64,000 nucleotides of DNA from Streptomyces sp. CG4 (lineage in GTDB: Bacteria; Actinomycetota; Actinomycetes; Streptomycetales; Streptomycetaceae): NCBI RefSeq assembly GCF_041080655.1, contig NZ_CP163525.1:62001-126000 (forward strand), written 5' to 3'. Shown in pieces: positions 24,740 to 33,515 of this stretch; position 1 is the stretch's first letter; the number at the start of each line of letters is the position of its first letter. The notes under the pieces are model-generated. The model worked only from the letters and a program-made list of their open reading frames with translations. It was not told the origin of the DNA and made no database searches. The position numbers and the translations under genes were made by a program.

Positions 24740-26152
24740 TCAGGCGGTTGCCGCGGCCAGGGGCTGTGCGGCGGCGGTGAGGGCGGCGGTGTAGCGGCGC
24801 AGCAGGAGGATCGCTGTGGCTGCGAGGCCGGTGAGGAGGCCGAGCCAGATGCCGACGGTTTCCAGGCCCAAGGCGTAGGCGAGGAGCCAGGCGGCAGGGA
24901 GTCCGACGATCCAGTAGCCGATGACGGTGATGCGGAAGCCGCTCTTGGTGTCGTGGAGTCCGCGCAGGAGTCCGACGCCGATGTTCTGGGCGCAGTCGAA
25001 GAACTGCAGGAATGTGGTGACGACCAGGAGGTGGGCGGCGATGGTAAGGGCGCGATCGGAGCCGGATTCGAGGAAGGGGGCCAGCGCGAGCCGGGGCAGG
25101 GTGAGGTAGAGGATGCCGACGCAGGTCATGACCGCGGCGGCGCAGGCGAGTGCGGTGTTCTTGATGCGGCGGGCGGCGTCGTGGTGGCCGAGTTCGAGTT
25201 CGCGGCTGACGTTGATCGACGCCGCGTGGGACAGGCCGACGGCGACCTGGAAGACGATGTAGACGAGCTGGTTGACGGCGGTGTGGGCGGCCAGTGCGTC
25301 GGGGCCGAAGGAGCCGGCCATCAGGGCGGTGACGGAGAAGAAGCCGGCCTCGGAGCCGTAGGTGAGGGCGATCGGGACGCCAAGGCCGAGGAGGCGCTTG
25401 AGCACGGCCAGGTCGGTGCGGGTGATGTCGAGGCTGAGGAGCGGGGCGAGTGTGCTGTCCTGCCGCGCGGCGGCGTACAGGGCGAGGAAGGTCAGCAGGT
25501 AGACGGTCGAGGTGGCGATGCCGACGCCGGTCAACCCGAGGCGTGGCAGGCCGAAGGTACCGTGGATGAGAATCCAGTTCAGGCCCGCGTTGACGGCGAT
25601 GGACGCGAGGGTGATCTGGAGCAGGGCCTGGGGGCGGCGCATGCCGACGGTGAACTGGCGGATGGCCTGGAACCAGAGACAGGGCAGCAGGCCGGGGGCG
25701 AGCGCGTACAGCATGTGCTGGGTGAGGCCGACGACGTCCGGGTTCTGGCCGAGCCACGTCAGCAACTGCCCGATGAGGATCATCACTACGGCGCCGACGG
25801 TCCCGGCGAGGGTGGCGACGGACAGGCTCGCCCGGACCACGGCCCGCACCTCGTCGGGTGCCGGGTGTGCCGGCTCCTGCGCGTCGTCCGTGCTCTGGGC
25901 CGCCGCTTGTTCGGCGCGGGCGGCGGCTGCGGCGACCTGGTTGCCGACGGAGGTGACGAGGCCGACGCCCATGGTGCGGATCTGGTTGAAGATCACGATG
26001 GCGAGGCCGCCGGCGGCGAGTTCGGTGGTGCCGAGCAGTCCCATCATCACCGTGTCGGTGGTCGTGAGGGCGACCTGGGCGAGCTGGGTGAGGATGAGCG
26101 GGACCGCGAGCACGCTCAGGGCACGGCTGTCGCGGAGGAGGGTGGTCAGCAT
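24740..26152 (-). CDS. MATE-family efflux transporter
   Basis: 470 aa from ATG 26152, five bases after the stop of the SbnA-like gene. Twelve membrane segments are visible in two homologous halves (LSVLAVPLILTQLAQVALTT and VLKRLLGLGVPIALTYGSEA both start a MATE repeat), joined by a hydrophilic loop rich in Ala/Asp/Glu. MATE proteins export cationic or amphipathic small molecules against Na+ or H+. As the last gene of the iron-box-controlled leftward operon it is the likely exporter of the locus product. The opposite-strand 778-aa open frame is a shadow. Confidence 0.88.
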   Translation of the reverse strand: MLTTLLRDSRALSVLAVPLILTQLAQVALTTTDTVMMGLLGTTELAAGGLAIVIFNQIRTMGVGLVTSVGNQVAAAAARAEQAAAQSTDDAQEPAHPAPDEVRAVVRASLSVATLAGTVGAVVMILIGQLLTWLGQNPDVVGLTQHMLYALAPGLLPCLWFQAIRQFTVGMRRPQALLQITLASIAVNAGLNWILIHGTFGLPRLGLTGVGIATSTVYLLTFLALYAAARQDSTLAPLLSLDITRTDLAVLKRLLGLGVPIALTYGSEAGFFSVTALMAGSFGPDALAAHTAVNQLVYIVFQVAVGLSHAASINVSRELELGHHDAARRIKNTALACAAAVMTCVGILYLTLPRLALAPFLESGSDRALTIAAHLLVVTTFLQFFDCAQNIGVGLLRGLHDTKSGFRITVIGYWIVGLPAAWLLAYALGLETVGIWLGLLTGLAATAILLLRRYTAALTAAAQPLAAATA

Positions 26153-26157
26153 GTGGT

Positions 26158-27186
26158 CTACCGGTTCTTGCGGAGTTTGATGAGGAGTTCGTCGACTTCC
26201 CGCTCGGTGTCGGGGCTCAGGAGGTCTCGTTCGCTCATCCAGTCGTCGTTGAAGACGGTGTCCATGTACTTCTCCCCACCGTCGTTGACGAGGGCGACCA
26301 TAGTCGTCCCCGGTGGCAGTCCGGGCAGGCGGGTCAGGGCCTCGTGGACGACGCCGCCGGCCGAGCCACCGATCAGCAGACCGGTGCGGGCGACGGCCCG
26401 GCAGGTCGCGAACGCCTCGACGTCGCCGACCTTGACGCCTTCGTCGATCAGGTCGAAGTCGACCAGGGCGCCGATCTCGGCACCCTCGGGGGTGCCGGTG
26501 CCGGACTGGTAGTAGTCGTGGGCAGGGCCGCCGAAGGCGATCGAGCCCTTGGGTTCCACGCCGATGACGGTGACGCCGGACATGAGCTTGCCCAACTCCC
26601 GTGCGGTGCCGCACAGTCCGCCGCCGGTGCCGACCGCGCCGATCAGTACGTCGATCCGGCCGTCGAGAGCTCGGTGGAGTTCGTGGGCCACGGGGAAGTA
26701 GCCGACGCCGTTGGCGGGGTTGTTGTGCTGTTCGGTGAAGATGGTGTTGTCCTGGCCGCGCGCCATGTCCGCGGCGAGTTCCTCGCGGGCGGCGGTGGCG
26801 AGTTCCTCGGTGCTGTCGTCGACGACGTAGACGAGTTCGGCGCCCAGGGCCTTCATGGCGCGGAGTTTGTCGGCGGCGGCGTGGTGGTCGACGACGGCGG
26901 TGAAGGTGTAGCCGCGTTCGGCGGCGATCACCGACAGCCCGAGGCCGGTGTTGCCGGACGTGGACTCGATGATCCTGCCGTCGGCGCGCAGGTCGCCGGC
27001 GGCTTCGGCGGCGTCGACCATGGCGCGGGCCATGCGGATCTTCGCAGTGCCGGTGGGATTGAACATCTCCAGCTTCAGCAGCAGGCGGCTGCCGGTCTCG
27101 GTGGTGGCGAGTTCGAGAAGAGGTGTGTAACCGATGAGGTCGGATATGCGGGAGACCACGGCGGGGCGCTGAAGGGCTCCGGGCAT
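26158..27186 (-). CDS. sbnA: SbnA-like PLP enzyme, N-(2-amino-2-carboxyethyl)-L-glutamate synthase
   Basis: 342 aa, fold-type II PLP enzyme. LEMFNPTGTAKIRMARAMVD holds the PLP Lys in a TAKIR context, ESTSGNTGLGLSVIAAERG is the cofactor-phosphate loop, and GAVGTGGGLCGTA the glycine loop. SbnA homologues replace the phosphate of O-phospho-L-serine with the amine of L-glutamate. Pairing with an SbnB-like gene two positions upstream is the diagnostic context for L-2,3-diaminopropionate supply, and argues against an ordinary cysteine synthase. The C-terminal extension (DTVFNDDWMSERDLL) also occurs in SbnA-type proteins. Confidence 0.82.
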   Translation of the reverse strand: MPGALQRPAVVSRISDLIGYTPLLELATTETGSRLLLKLEMFNPTGTAKIRMARAMVDAAEAAGDLRADGRIIESTSGNTGLGLSVIAAERGYTFTAVVDHHAAADKLRAMKALGAELVYVVDDSTEELATAAREELAADMARGQDNTIFTEQHNNPANGVGYFPVAHELHRALDGRIDVLIGAVGTGGGLCGTARELGKLMSGVTVIGVEPKGSIAFGGPAHDYYQSGTGTPEGAEIGALVDFDLIDEGVKVGDVEAFATCRAVARTGLLIGGSAGGVVHEALTRLPGLPPGTTMVALVNDGGEKYMDTVFNDDWMSERDLLSPDTEREVDELLIKLRKNR

Positions 27187-27223
27187 CGAATGCTCCTGTG
27201 GGGGCGGCGAGCGGGTACAGGGG

Positions 27224-28591
27224 TCAGGTGAAGTGGCGGTCCAGGCGCCAGCGGGGCCGTGGGCGGTCGGTCCGGTCGATGACGACCTTCGGGGGCAGGG
27301 GGAGGTCGTGGAAGGGGGACTCGTTGGAGTCCATCTGGTAGCCGGCTGTGTTCGGGTACAGCAGCAGGTCGCCGGGGCGGGGGCGGCGGGGGAAAGGGAT
27401 CTTGCGCCAGGTGAGCATGTCCGATTCCAGGCAGGTGGCGGCGCCGACGCTCGCCGGGAACGTTCCGGCGGGCGCGTCCGCGTCCTGTGGAATCAGCAGG
27501 GGGTCCGGCAGGTACTCGCTGTTGAACCACTGCTCGGACAGGCTCAGACTGGTGCCGTCGACGGTCACGAGCTGGTAGCCGTCGCGGTCCTTGACGCCTT
27601 GAACGGTGAAGACCGTGGCTCCGGCCCGGTCGAGGAGGGCCCGGCCGGGTTCGAGGAGCAGTTCCACCCCGGCGTCGCGCAGGACGTCGGCCAGGGTGCT
27701 GCCGGTGTTCTCGGGCCGCGTCGCCAGAAGCGCGGCCAGTGCCTGCGCCCCCGCGAGTGGAGAGTGATACGGGTAGAAGTCCTCGGTCCGGAACGTCTTT
27801 CCGGCGTGGTAGTCGGCCGGGCGCTGCGTGGCGAGGAAGGTGTGCCAGCTGTCGGCGTCGGTGTAGCTGATGGGCAGACCGCCGCCAATACTGATCCTCC
27901 CGGCCTCCAGCCCCTTGACGCGGGCGGCGAGGCACAGAGCGGCGAGGTGGGCGGCGCGGTCGGCGCGGGGCTGGAGGGCGTAGCCGGACAGGTGGAAGCT
28001 GAAGCCCTCCATCCGCAGCGCGTCGCCCGCCCGCACACAGCGGGCCACGGCGGTGGTCAGCTCCTGCTCGGTCATGCCGAACCGGGAGTGCGGCTGGGCG
28101 GGAGGCAGGACGCGCAGCAGGACCCGGGCGGGGCGCACCCGCCCGCTCAGCGCGATGGTGATGACCGCGTCCAGCTCGTCGAGCGCGTCGACGGCGACGA
28201 GCGCGCCGTGCTGAACGGCCAGGCACAGCAGGCGAGGATCCTTCGCGGGCCCGGTCACCACGAGGTGCTCGCCCCGTACGCCGTGGCCGAGTGCCTCGCG
28301 CAGTTCCCCGGCGGACGCGACGTCCACTCCGGCGCCCAGGGCAGCGGCGCGTTCGGCGAAGACGGCCGCCTTGTTGGCCTTCTTCGCGAAGTACACGAAG
28401 CCGTCCACCCCGGCCGCGGCCAGGACTTCCCGCATGCCGTGCACGTTGGCGTCGAAGGCGTCGGGCAGCAGGAAGTGGAAGGGGCCGCCGAAAGCGTAGG
28501 CGAGTTCGGGCAGCAGGCCACTGGCCACGACCGCGTCGGTGGCCGGGTCGGGCAGTGCGGGAAGGGTGGGGCGGGCGTCGGTGGTGGTCAC
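27224..28591 (-). CDS. PLP-dependent (type III) amino acid decarboxylase, SbnH/LysA-like
   Basis: 455 aa from GTG 28591, which overlaps the SbnB stop (GTGA). The N-terminal TIM barrel contains DGFVYFAKKANKAAVFAERA (PLP Lys), DVASAGELREAL and FSFHLSGYA. RISIGGGLPISY is the PLP-phosphate loop. The C-terminal barrel carries LLLEPGRALLDRAG and CLESDMLTW. In staphyloferrin B assembly SbnH decarboxylates citryl-diaminopropionate; relatives decarboxylate free diamino acids. Here the substrate could be diaminopropionate or the SbnA condensation product. Located between SbnB and SbnA genes, so co-expression is certain if the operon is intact. Confidence 0.82.
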   Translation of the reverse strand: MTTTDARPTLPALPDPATDAVVASGLLPELAYAFGGPFHFLLPDAFDANVHGMREVLAAAGVDGFVYFAKKANKAAVFAERAAALGAGVDVASAGELREALGHGVRGEHLVVTGPAKDPRLLCLAVQHGALVAVDALDELDAVITIALSGRVRPARVLLRVLPPAQPHSRFGMTEQELTTAVARCVRAGDALRMEGFSFHLSGYALQPRADRAAHLAALCLAARVKGLEAGRISIGGGLPISYTDADSWHTFLATQRPADYHAGKTFRTEDFYPYHSPLAGAQALAALLATRPENTGSTLADVLRDAGVELLLEPGRALLDRAGATVFTVQGVKDRDGYQLVTVDGTSLSLSEQWFNSEYLPDPLLIPQDADAPAGTFPASVGAATCLESDMLTWRKIPFPRRPRPGDLLLYPNTAGYQMDSNESPFHDLPLPPKVVIDRTDRPRPRWRLDRHFT

Positions 28592-29622
28592 TGCCACAGC
28601 GGCACCTCGGTGCCCAGCCCCTGGGCGAGGGCCAGTTGGGCGAAGCGGTGGCCGAGCGCGATGTCGGTGACGACGAGACCGCTGTTGTAGGCGAAGATCC
28701 GCTCGGTCCCGCTGAACCGCCCGGCGGTGATACCGGCGATCACGGCGGGGAACTCGGCGTCGACGGCTGGGAATTTGCCGTCGGCGTCGGCCATGTCGGT
28801 CCCGGTGACGTGCATCTGGGCTTCGCTGGTGGCGATGACGCGGTCGGCCCGGTGCAACGTGGAGGGGGCCAGCCCGTGTCCGACGAGGACGGAGAGCGCG
28901 CCCGGCTTGAGCCAGCCCGCCTCGACGGCGGCCGGGGTATGGGCACCGGCCGTGGCGACGACGATGTGGGCGTCCGCGGCGGCGTCCCGCACATCGGTGA
29001 CGATCTCGACGTCCCGGTCGGGGAAGTGGGCGCGCAGTTGCTCGCGGACGGCGGTGATGCCTTCGGGGTGGGTGCCGTACACCATCAGCCGGTCCAGGGA
29101 GGGGATCGTGGTGAGCAGGAACGGCAGGGCCAGGCGCCCTTGGGTGCCGGTGCCGATGACCAGGGCGGAGCGGGCGCCGGGGGCGGCGCACTCGCGGGCG
29201 AGGAGGGCGGAGACGGCCGGGGTGCGCAGGGAGCCGATGCGGGAGCAGTCCATCATCGCCACCGGCAGCCCGGTGTTGTCGTCGTAGAGCGTCAGGGCGG
29301 TGTAGTAGTGCTGTTCCTCGCGGCCCTTGTCCAGGCCGTGCTTGTACGACGTCTTGATGGCGACGACGTTGCGGGAGCCGTCGCGGCCGAGCATCGCGTA
29401 GGAGACGGAGTGTCCGTCCTCGGGCTTGACGGTGAGTTTGCGGGGGTTGTCGGACAGGCCGGTGTGCAGGGTGCGGTAGGCGCTTTCCACCGTCTCCACC
29501 ACGTCGGCCAGGGATATCTCGATCCCGGCGAGGTCGCTGGTGGACAGGATCCGCAGGTACTTGTCGTCGCCGGATACTCCGGATACTGGGGTGCCGGCGG
29601 GGGCGGCCGAGGTGTCGGTCAT
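28588..29622 (-). CDS. sbnB: SbnB-like N-[(2S)-2-amino-2-carboxyethyl]-L-glutamate dehydrogenase
   Basis: 344 aa from ATG 29622. A member of the ornithine cyclodeaminase/mu-crystallin family: KTSYKHGLDKGREEQHYYTA, SRIGSLRTPAVSALLAREC in the substrate region, SALVIGTGTQGRLALPFLL as the NAD Rossmann loop, and IFAYNSGLVVTDIALGHRFA at the C-terminus. SbnB oxidatively hydrolyses the SbnA product to L-2,3-diaminopropionate plus 2-oxoglutarate. Neighbours (SbnA-like, decarboxylase, oxygenase, MATE) and an iron box upstream support a metallophore-type role over proline formation. Confidence 0.82.
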   Translation of the reverse strand: MTDTSAAPAGTPVSGVSGDDKYLRILSTSDLAGIEISLADVVETVESAYRTLHTGLSDNPRKLTVKPEDGHSVSYAMLGRDGSRNVVAIKTSYKHGLDKGREEQHYYTALTLYDDNTGLPVAMMDCSRIGSLRTPAVSALLARECAAPGARSALVIGTGTQGRLALPFLLTTIPSLDRLMVYGTHPEGITAVREQLRAHFPDRDVEIVTDVRDAAADAHIVVATAGAHTPAAVEAGWLKPGALSVLVGHGLAPSTLHRADRVIATSEAQMHVTGTDMADADGKFPAVDAEFPAVIAGITAGRFSGTERIFAYNSGLVVTDIALGHRFAQLALAQGLGTEVPLWQ

Positions 29623-29651
29623 GGGTTATTCCTCCCGTGGGGGGCGAGTGT

Positions 29652-30650
29652 TCAGCTCGCGTACGCTTCGAGGGCGGCCTGGCCGTATCCGTGCTCGGAC
29701 GCTTCGGCCGGCGGGCGGGTGCGCCGGCCGGGGACGCGGACGGAGGCCCGCTTGAGCCAGCGGTCGGTGCCGTCGTAGCGGGCCCGGAAGGGGACCCGGC
29801 CGTGCACGACGAGGTCGTTGTCGACGACGAGCACCTCGCCGGGGCTGAGGCTGACGGCGACGGAGACGCGGGCGAGTTCGTCCGAGAGGCGCCCGTACGC
29901 CGCCCGGTACGCGTCGTCGGCGTCGTCGTCGAGGGGGGTGTAGGCGGGGTCGTAGCGCAGGGTCATGCCCTCGTCGGTGGCGAACAACGCGGGCACGGCG
30001 GGCGGGGCGTCGCCGGTGAAGTGCTGGGCGGCCTCGTAGGCGTCGTCGGGGAGGATCGGCACGACCGCGCGGGTGAGCTGGGCGACGTCGGTGTCCGCGA
30101 GGCGGGTCTTGCGGACGCTGGCGGCGGTGGTGGCGATGTGGTCGTGGTTGCGCATGCAGCCGAGCATCAGCAGGTGGGCCCGGCCGGGGTGGAAGGCATC
30201 CTCGGTGTGCGGGCTGAGCAGCACGGTGGACGAGGCGCCGGTCTGCTCGGTCTCGTGACCTGGGGAGGGGACGATGTTGTGCACGAAGCGGCCGTCCTGC
30301 TGGCCCTCCCAGGCGATCGGGTTGCCCATCACGGTGGCGAGCAGCAGCAGGGCTATGTCGTAGAGGGCGCCGCTGTCGCCGGCGGCGGCCCAGCCGGCGG
30401 GGGTGGGGCCGATCTCGGTGTCGTCGACGTCGAGGCCGCGCAGGACGAACAGCCCGTCCGCGGTGTCGACCGGGCGGCAGTGGTGCCGCAACGTTTCGCT
30501 GAAGCCTCCTGCGACTTCCCTTACCCGGGCCAGGAGTTGGGGGCTGGTGGCGGACGTACCGAACTCGGCGAGCAGTTTTCCGGCTGCCTCACGGAGTTCG
30601 CCCACGGTGTGGGCATCGAGCTGTCGGACAGGTGCGGCTGCCGTGCTCAT
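29652..30650 (-). CDS. clavaminate synthase-like 2OG-Fe(II) oxygenase (AsnO/VioC type)
   Basis: 332 aa from ATG 30650; an upstream ATG at 30806 lies too close to the iron box to be transcribed. LLSPHTEDAFHPGRAHLLML gives the HxE metal motif typical of clavaminate synthase, AsnO and VioC, which use Glu instead of Asp. VVDNDLVVHGRVPF supplies the distal His, and RWLKRASVRV the 2OG-binding Arg. These enzymes hydroxylate the beta or gamma carbon of free amino acids. First gene of the leftward iron-box operon. A beta-hydroxylated building block (for example hydroxy-Asp or hydroxy-Dap) is a plausible outcome but is inference. Confidence 0.8.
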   Translation of the reverse strand: MSTAAAPVRQLDAHTVGELREAAGKLLAEFGTSATSPQLLARVREVAGGFSETLRHHCRPVDTADGLFVLRGLDVDDTEIGPTPAGWAAAGDSGALYDIALLLLATVMGNPIAWEGQQDGRFVHNIVPSPGHETEQTGASSTVLLSPHTEDAFHPGRAHLLMLGCMRNHDHIATTAASVRKTRLADTDVAQLTRAVVPILPDDAYEAAQHFTGDAPPAVPALFATDEGMTLRYDPAYTPLDDDADDAYRAAYGRLSDELARVSVAVSLSPGEVLVVDNDLVVHGRVPFRARYDGTDRWLKRASVRVPGRRTRPPAEASEHGYGQAALEAYAS

Positions 30651-30811
30651 GACGAAGAAGTCCGTTTCCGTCGGAAGGTAATGGGGGTATCGGATTCCGG
30701 GCGCGGCCATGCAGCCCCGACCTGAAGGCATGCAACAGGCCGCGAAAGAAGCGCTGTTGGGGCGAAACGCGCACTGCGGAACCTCGGTGCGCCATGACGC
30801 TAGCATCTAAT

Positions 30812-30830
30812 TTAGGTTAGGCAAACCTAA
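30812..30830. promoter_or_regulatory. iron box (DtxR/IdeR/DmdR operator) for the leftward operon
   Basis: TTAGGTTAGGCAAACCTAA is a near-exact 19-base iron box (consensus TTAGGTTAGGCTAACCTAA). It faces the oxygenase-SbnB-decarboxylase-SbnA-MATE operon. Fe(II)-loaded DmdR1/IdeR would repress it. Confidence 0.9.
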
Positions 30831-30898
30831 CTCATGAGTCACTTGATCCGGAGAGCGCACCCCCCGCAACAGGCTTCCCCTTGCGAAGGCGGTCGTTA

Positions 30899-30917
30899 TT
30901 AGGATAGGCAAACCTAA
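30899..30917. promoter_or_regulatory. iron box for the rightward ABC importer operon
   Basis: TTAGGATAGGCAAACCTAA, a second iron box with one more mismatch, 38 bases before the GTG of the binding-protein gene. With the box at 30812 it gives two operators about 87 bases apart, one per divergent promoter. Confidence 0.87.
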
Positions 30918-30954
30918 GCAACCTGTGCCCTTCCTTGGATCGAGGACGACGTAC

Positions 30955-32508
30955 GTGAACATCAACAGGCGCCAAGTGCTCTGGGCCGGCGGGGCATTGG
31001 GCGCGACGGCCCTGCTCGCCGCCTGCTCCTCCAGCGACGGCGGCACCTCCTCCGACCCGGCGGCGGGCGGCGGCACGCCCAAGAACGGCGGCATCCTGCG
31101 GGTGGGCGCGCTGGGCCGGGCGAGCGCCATCACCCGTGACCCGCACGGCACCCAGGCCAACGAGAGCGACTACCTGATCATCGCCCTCGTCTACGACACG
31201 CTGACCGCCCCCGGCGCCAAGTCCAACACCGTTGCCCGCCTGGCCAGTTCATGGGAGTCGTCGACGGACCTGAAGACCTGGAAGTTCAAGATCGCCAAGG
31301 GGGCGGTGTTCCACGACGGCACCCCGGTGACCGCCGAGGACGTCGTCTGGTCGCTCAAGCGGCTGCGCAACACCCCCGCCGGCGCGGCCCGGCTGCCCGG
31401 GATCAAGGCGGAGAACATCACCGCCGAGGCCACCGACACCGTCGTCATCGTCTCCGACTACGCCAACGCCGAATTCCCGGTCCTGACCCGCTTCACCACC
31501 TTCATCCTGAAGAGGGGCACCAAGGACTCCGAGATCGCCAAGGCGCCGGGCACCGGCCCGTTCAAGCTGGACTGGTACCGCGGCGGCAACGCCCGACTGG
31601 TGAAGAACGACAAGTGGTACGGCCCGGCCGTGCACCTCGACGCCATCGAGGTCACCCTGTTCGAAACCCCGCAGGCCATGGCCAACGCGCTGCTGGCCGG
31701 GCAGATCGACCTCGCCTCCAACGCGGGCGCGGTCGCCGCCCGCACCGCCCAGACCCGCAAGGACATCCAGATCCTGCGCCGCCCCAACGACATGGCGATG
31801 CCCATCGTCATGCGCACCGCGAAAGGCAGCCCGTTCGCGGACGAGCGGGTGCGCGAGGCGATGCGTCTGGTCGTCGACCGGGAGGCGATGGTCAAGCAGG
31901 TCCTGTCCGGTTACGGCACCGTAGCCAACGACATCCTCGGCACCGGCGATCCCGCCTACGCCAAGGACATCCCCCAGCGCACCCGGGACCTCGCCAAGGC
32001 CAAGTCCCTGCTGAGGGACGCGGGCTTCGACCTGTCCAAGACCTACGACCTCATCACCACCGACGACATCGCGGGCCTCGCCGACTCCGCGACCCTCTTC
32101 GCGGGCCAGGCCCGCGAGGCGGGCATCAGGGTGAACGTCGTCAAGCAGGAGTCCGGCGCGTTCTGGCAGAAGACCTGGAAGGCCGGCGACTTCTACACCA
32201 CGTACTGGGGCACCAACGACTCGGTCGTCTTCTTCGCCTCCAAGACCATGGTCAGCGACTCCGGGCAGAACGAATCCGGCTGGGCGGACAAGGAGTTCGA
32301 CGCCGCCTACCGCGAGGTCATCGGCACCAAGGACGAGAAGCAGCGTGCCGTCCACCTCAAGCAGTTGCAGCAGATCGAGTACGACAGCTCCGGCTATCTG
32401 CTGTGGGGCATGGCCGACGGCATCGACCTGGCCGCCGCCAAGGTGCACAACCTGCCCAGGCTCGCCGGCTACGGACGCGTCCAGCTCGAAGGCGTGTGGC
32501 TGAGTTGA
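30955..32508 (+). CDS. ABC importer substrate-binding lipoprotein (peptide/nickel/metallophore family)
   Basis: 517 aa from GTG 30955. The N-terminus NINRRQVLWAGGALGATALL ending in LLAAC is a twin-arginine-like lipoprotein signal. The mature part is an SBP_bac_5 protein: AKGAVFHDGTPVTAEDVVWS, GTGPFKLDWYRGGNARLVKN, MRLVVDREAMVKQVLSGYG and SSGYLLWGMADGIDLA. This family (DppA, OppA, NikA, CntA) binds peptides or metal-chelator complexes. Iron-box control and the divergent Dap operon point to uptake of an iron-loaded chelator rather than peptides. The usual siderophore-binding family (FepB/BtuF type) is absent here. Confidence 0.88.
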   Translation: MNINRRQVLWAGGALGATALLAACSSSDGGTSSDPAAGGGTPKNGGILRVGALGRASAITRDPHGTQANESDYLIIALVYDTLTAPGAKSNTVARLASSWESSTDLKTWKFKIAKGAVFHDGTPVTAEDVVWSLKRLRNTPAGAARLPGIKAENITAEATDTVVIVSDYANAEFPVLTRFTTFILKRGTKDSEIAKAPGTGPFKLDWYRGGNARLVKNDKWYGPAVHLDAIEVTLFETPQAMANALLAGQIDLASNAGAVAARTAQTRKDIQILRRPNDMAMPIVMRTAKGSPFADERVREAMRLVVDREAMVKQVLSGYGTVANDILGTGDPAYAKDIPQRTRDLAKAKSLLRDAGFDLSKTYDLITTDDIAGLADSATLFAGQAREAGIRVNVVKQESGAFWQKTWKAGDFYTTYWGTNDSVVFFASKTMVSDSGQNESGWADKEFDAAYREVIGTKDEKQRAVHLKQLQQIEYDSSGYLLWGMADGIDLAAAKVHNLPRLAGYGRVQLEGVWLS

Positions 32509-33515
32509 GCCCTCTCGCCAAGGCCGGTGCGGTAGCCGCTCCCCCGGCGGGCACGGCCACCACGCCACGTCGCCCGCGCCATCCGGCGCTGCGGGTGGCC
32601 GGGGCGGTCGGTCGCCGGGCACTGATGCTGGTCGTCCTGCTGGCCGTGGTGTTCGCGGCCGTCGAGTTGCTGCCCGGGGACGCGGCCAGTGCCACCTCCG
32701 AGCGCGGCGCCACCGCCGCCGACATCGCCGCCCGTCGGCACCAGCTGGGCCTGGACCGGCCGGTGTGGGAACGCTTTTGGGACTGGATGACCGCCCTGCC
32801 GACGGGTGATCTGGGCACCTCCGCCCAGGGCCAGAAGGTGACCAGCCTGCTCGCGGACCCGCTGCCCAACACCCTGGTCCTGGGCCTGAGCGCGTTCGTC
32901 CTCACGACGGTGCTCGCCCTGCTGCTGGGCTGCTGGGCCGCCGCCCGACCGGGCCGGCTCACCGACCGCCTGATCGGCCACGCCGCGACGGCCGCGTTCG
33001 CCGTGCCCGAGTTCGTGATCTCCGTGGTCCTGCTGCTCGTGCTGTCGCTGTGGACCGGCTGGCTCCCCGCGGTCACCGTCACCGGCAGCGACGGCAAGCC
33101 CGCCGACTGGACCATGCTCATCATGCCGGTCATCGCCCTGGTGATACCCCAGACCGGCTGGAACGTCCGCATCGTGCGCGGCGCCCTCGCCGACCAGGCA
33201 GCCACACCCCATGTGGAAGCCGCCCACCTGGACGGGCTGCCGGTCCACCGGGTGCTGCTGCGCCATCAGCTGCCCGGCGCCGTGCCCGCCATCGCCACGG
33301 GCTTCGCCACCTCCACCGGCATGCTGCTCGGCGGGGCCGTGGTCGTGGAGACCCTCTTCAACTACCCAGGGATCGGCAACCTGCTGGCCGGTGCCGTCGC
33401 CTCACGCGACACCCCGCTGATCGCCGGAGTCGTCGCCTGCGCCGGTGCCGTCATCAGCCTCGTCCTGCTCACCGCGGACCTGATCCGCGAGGCCACCCTG
33501 GGAGAGCGCGCATGA
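32505..33515 (+). CDS. ABC importer permease (DppB/NikB type)
   Basis: 336 aa from TTG 32505, which overlaps the previous stop. ALMLVVLLAVVFAAVELLPG, then the periplasmic LDRPVWERFWDWMTALPTG, is characteristic of DppB/NikB. About six membrane segments follow. VEAAHLDGLPVHRVLLRHQL is the EAA loop that contacts the ATPase, and GGAVVVETLFNYPGIGNLL is the conserved C-terminal permease motif. Coupled by overlap to the binding protein and to the second permease. Confidence 0.88.
   Translation: MSPLAKAGAVAAPPAGTATTPRRPRHPALRVAGAVGRRALMLVVLLAVVFAAVELLPGDAASATSERGATAADIAARRHQLGLDRPVWERFWDWMTALPTGDLGTSAQGQKVTSLLADPLPNTLVLGLSAFVLTTVLALLLGCWAAARPGRLTDRLIGHAATAAFAVPEFVISVVLLLVLSLWTGWLPAVTVTGSDGKPADWTMLIMPVIALVIPQTGWNVRIVRGALADQAATPHVEAAHLDGLPVHRVLLRHQLPGAVPAIATGFATSTGMLLGGAVVVETLFNYPGIGNLLAGAVASRDTPLIAGVVACAGAVISLVLLTADLIREATLGERA

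Noticed and set aside
24176..26512. 778-aa open frame on the plus strand
   Set aside because: It is Gly/Asp/Glu-rich translation antisense to the MATE and SbnA-like genes, with no domain. The minus-strand genes have clear motifs and operon spacing.
26158..29622. Assignment as staphyloferrin B biosynthesis
   Set aside because: SbnA, SbnB and an SbnH-like decarboxylase are present, but no IucA/IucC-type synthetase and no citrate synthase are encoded in the locus.
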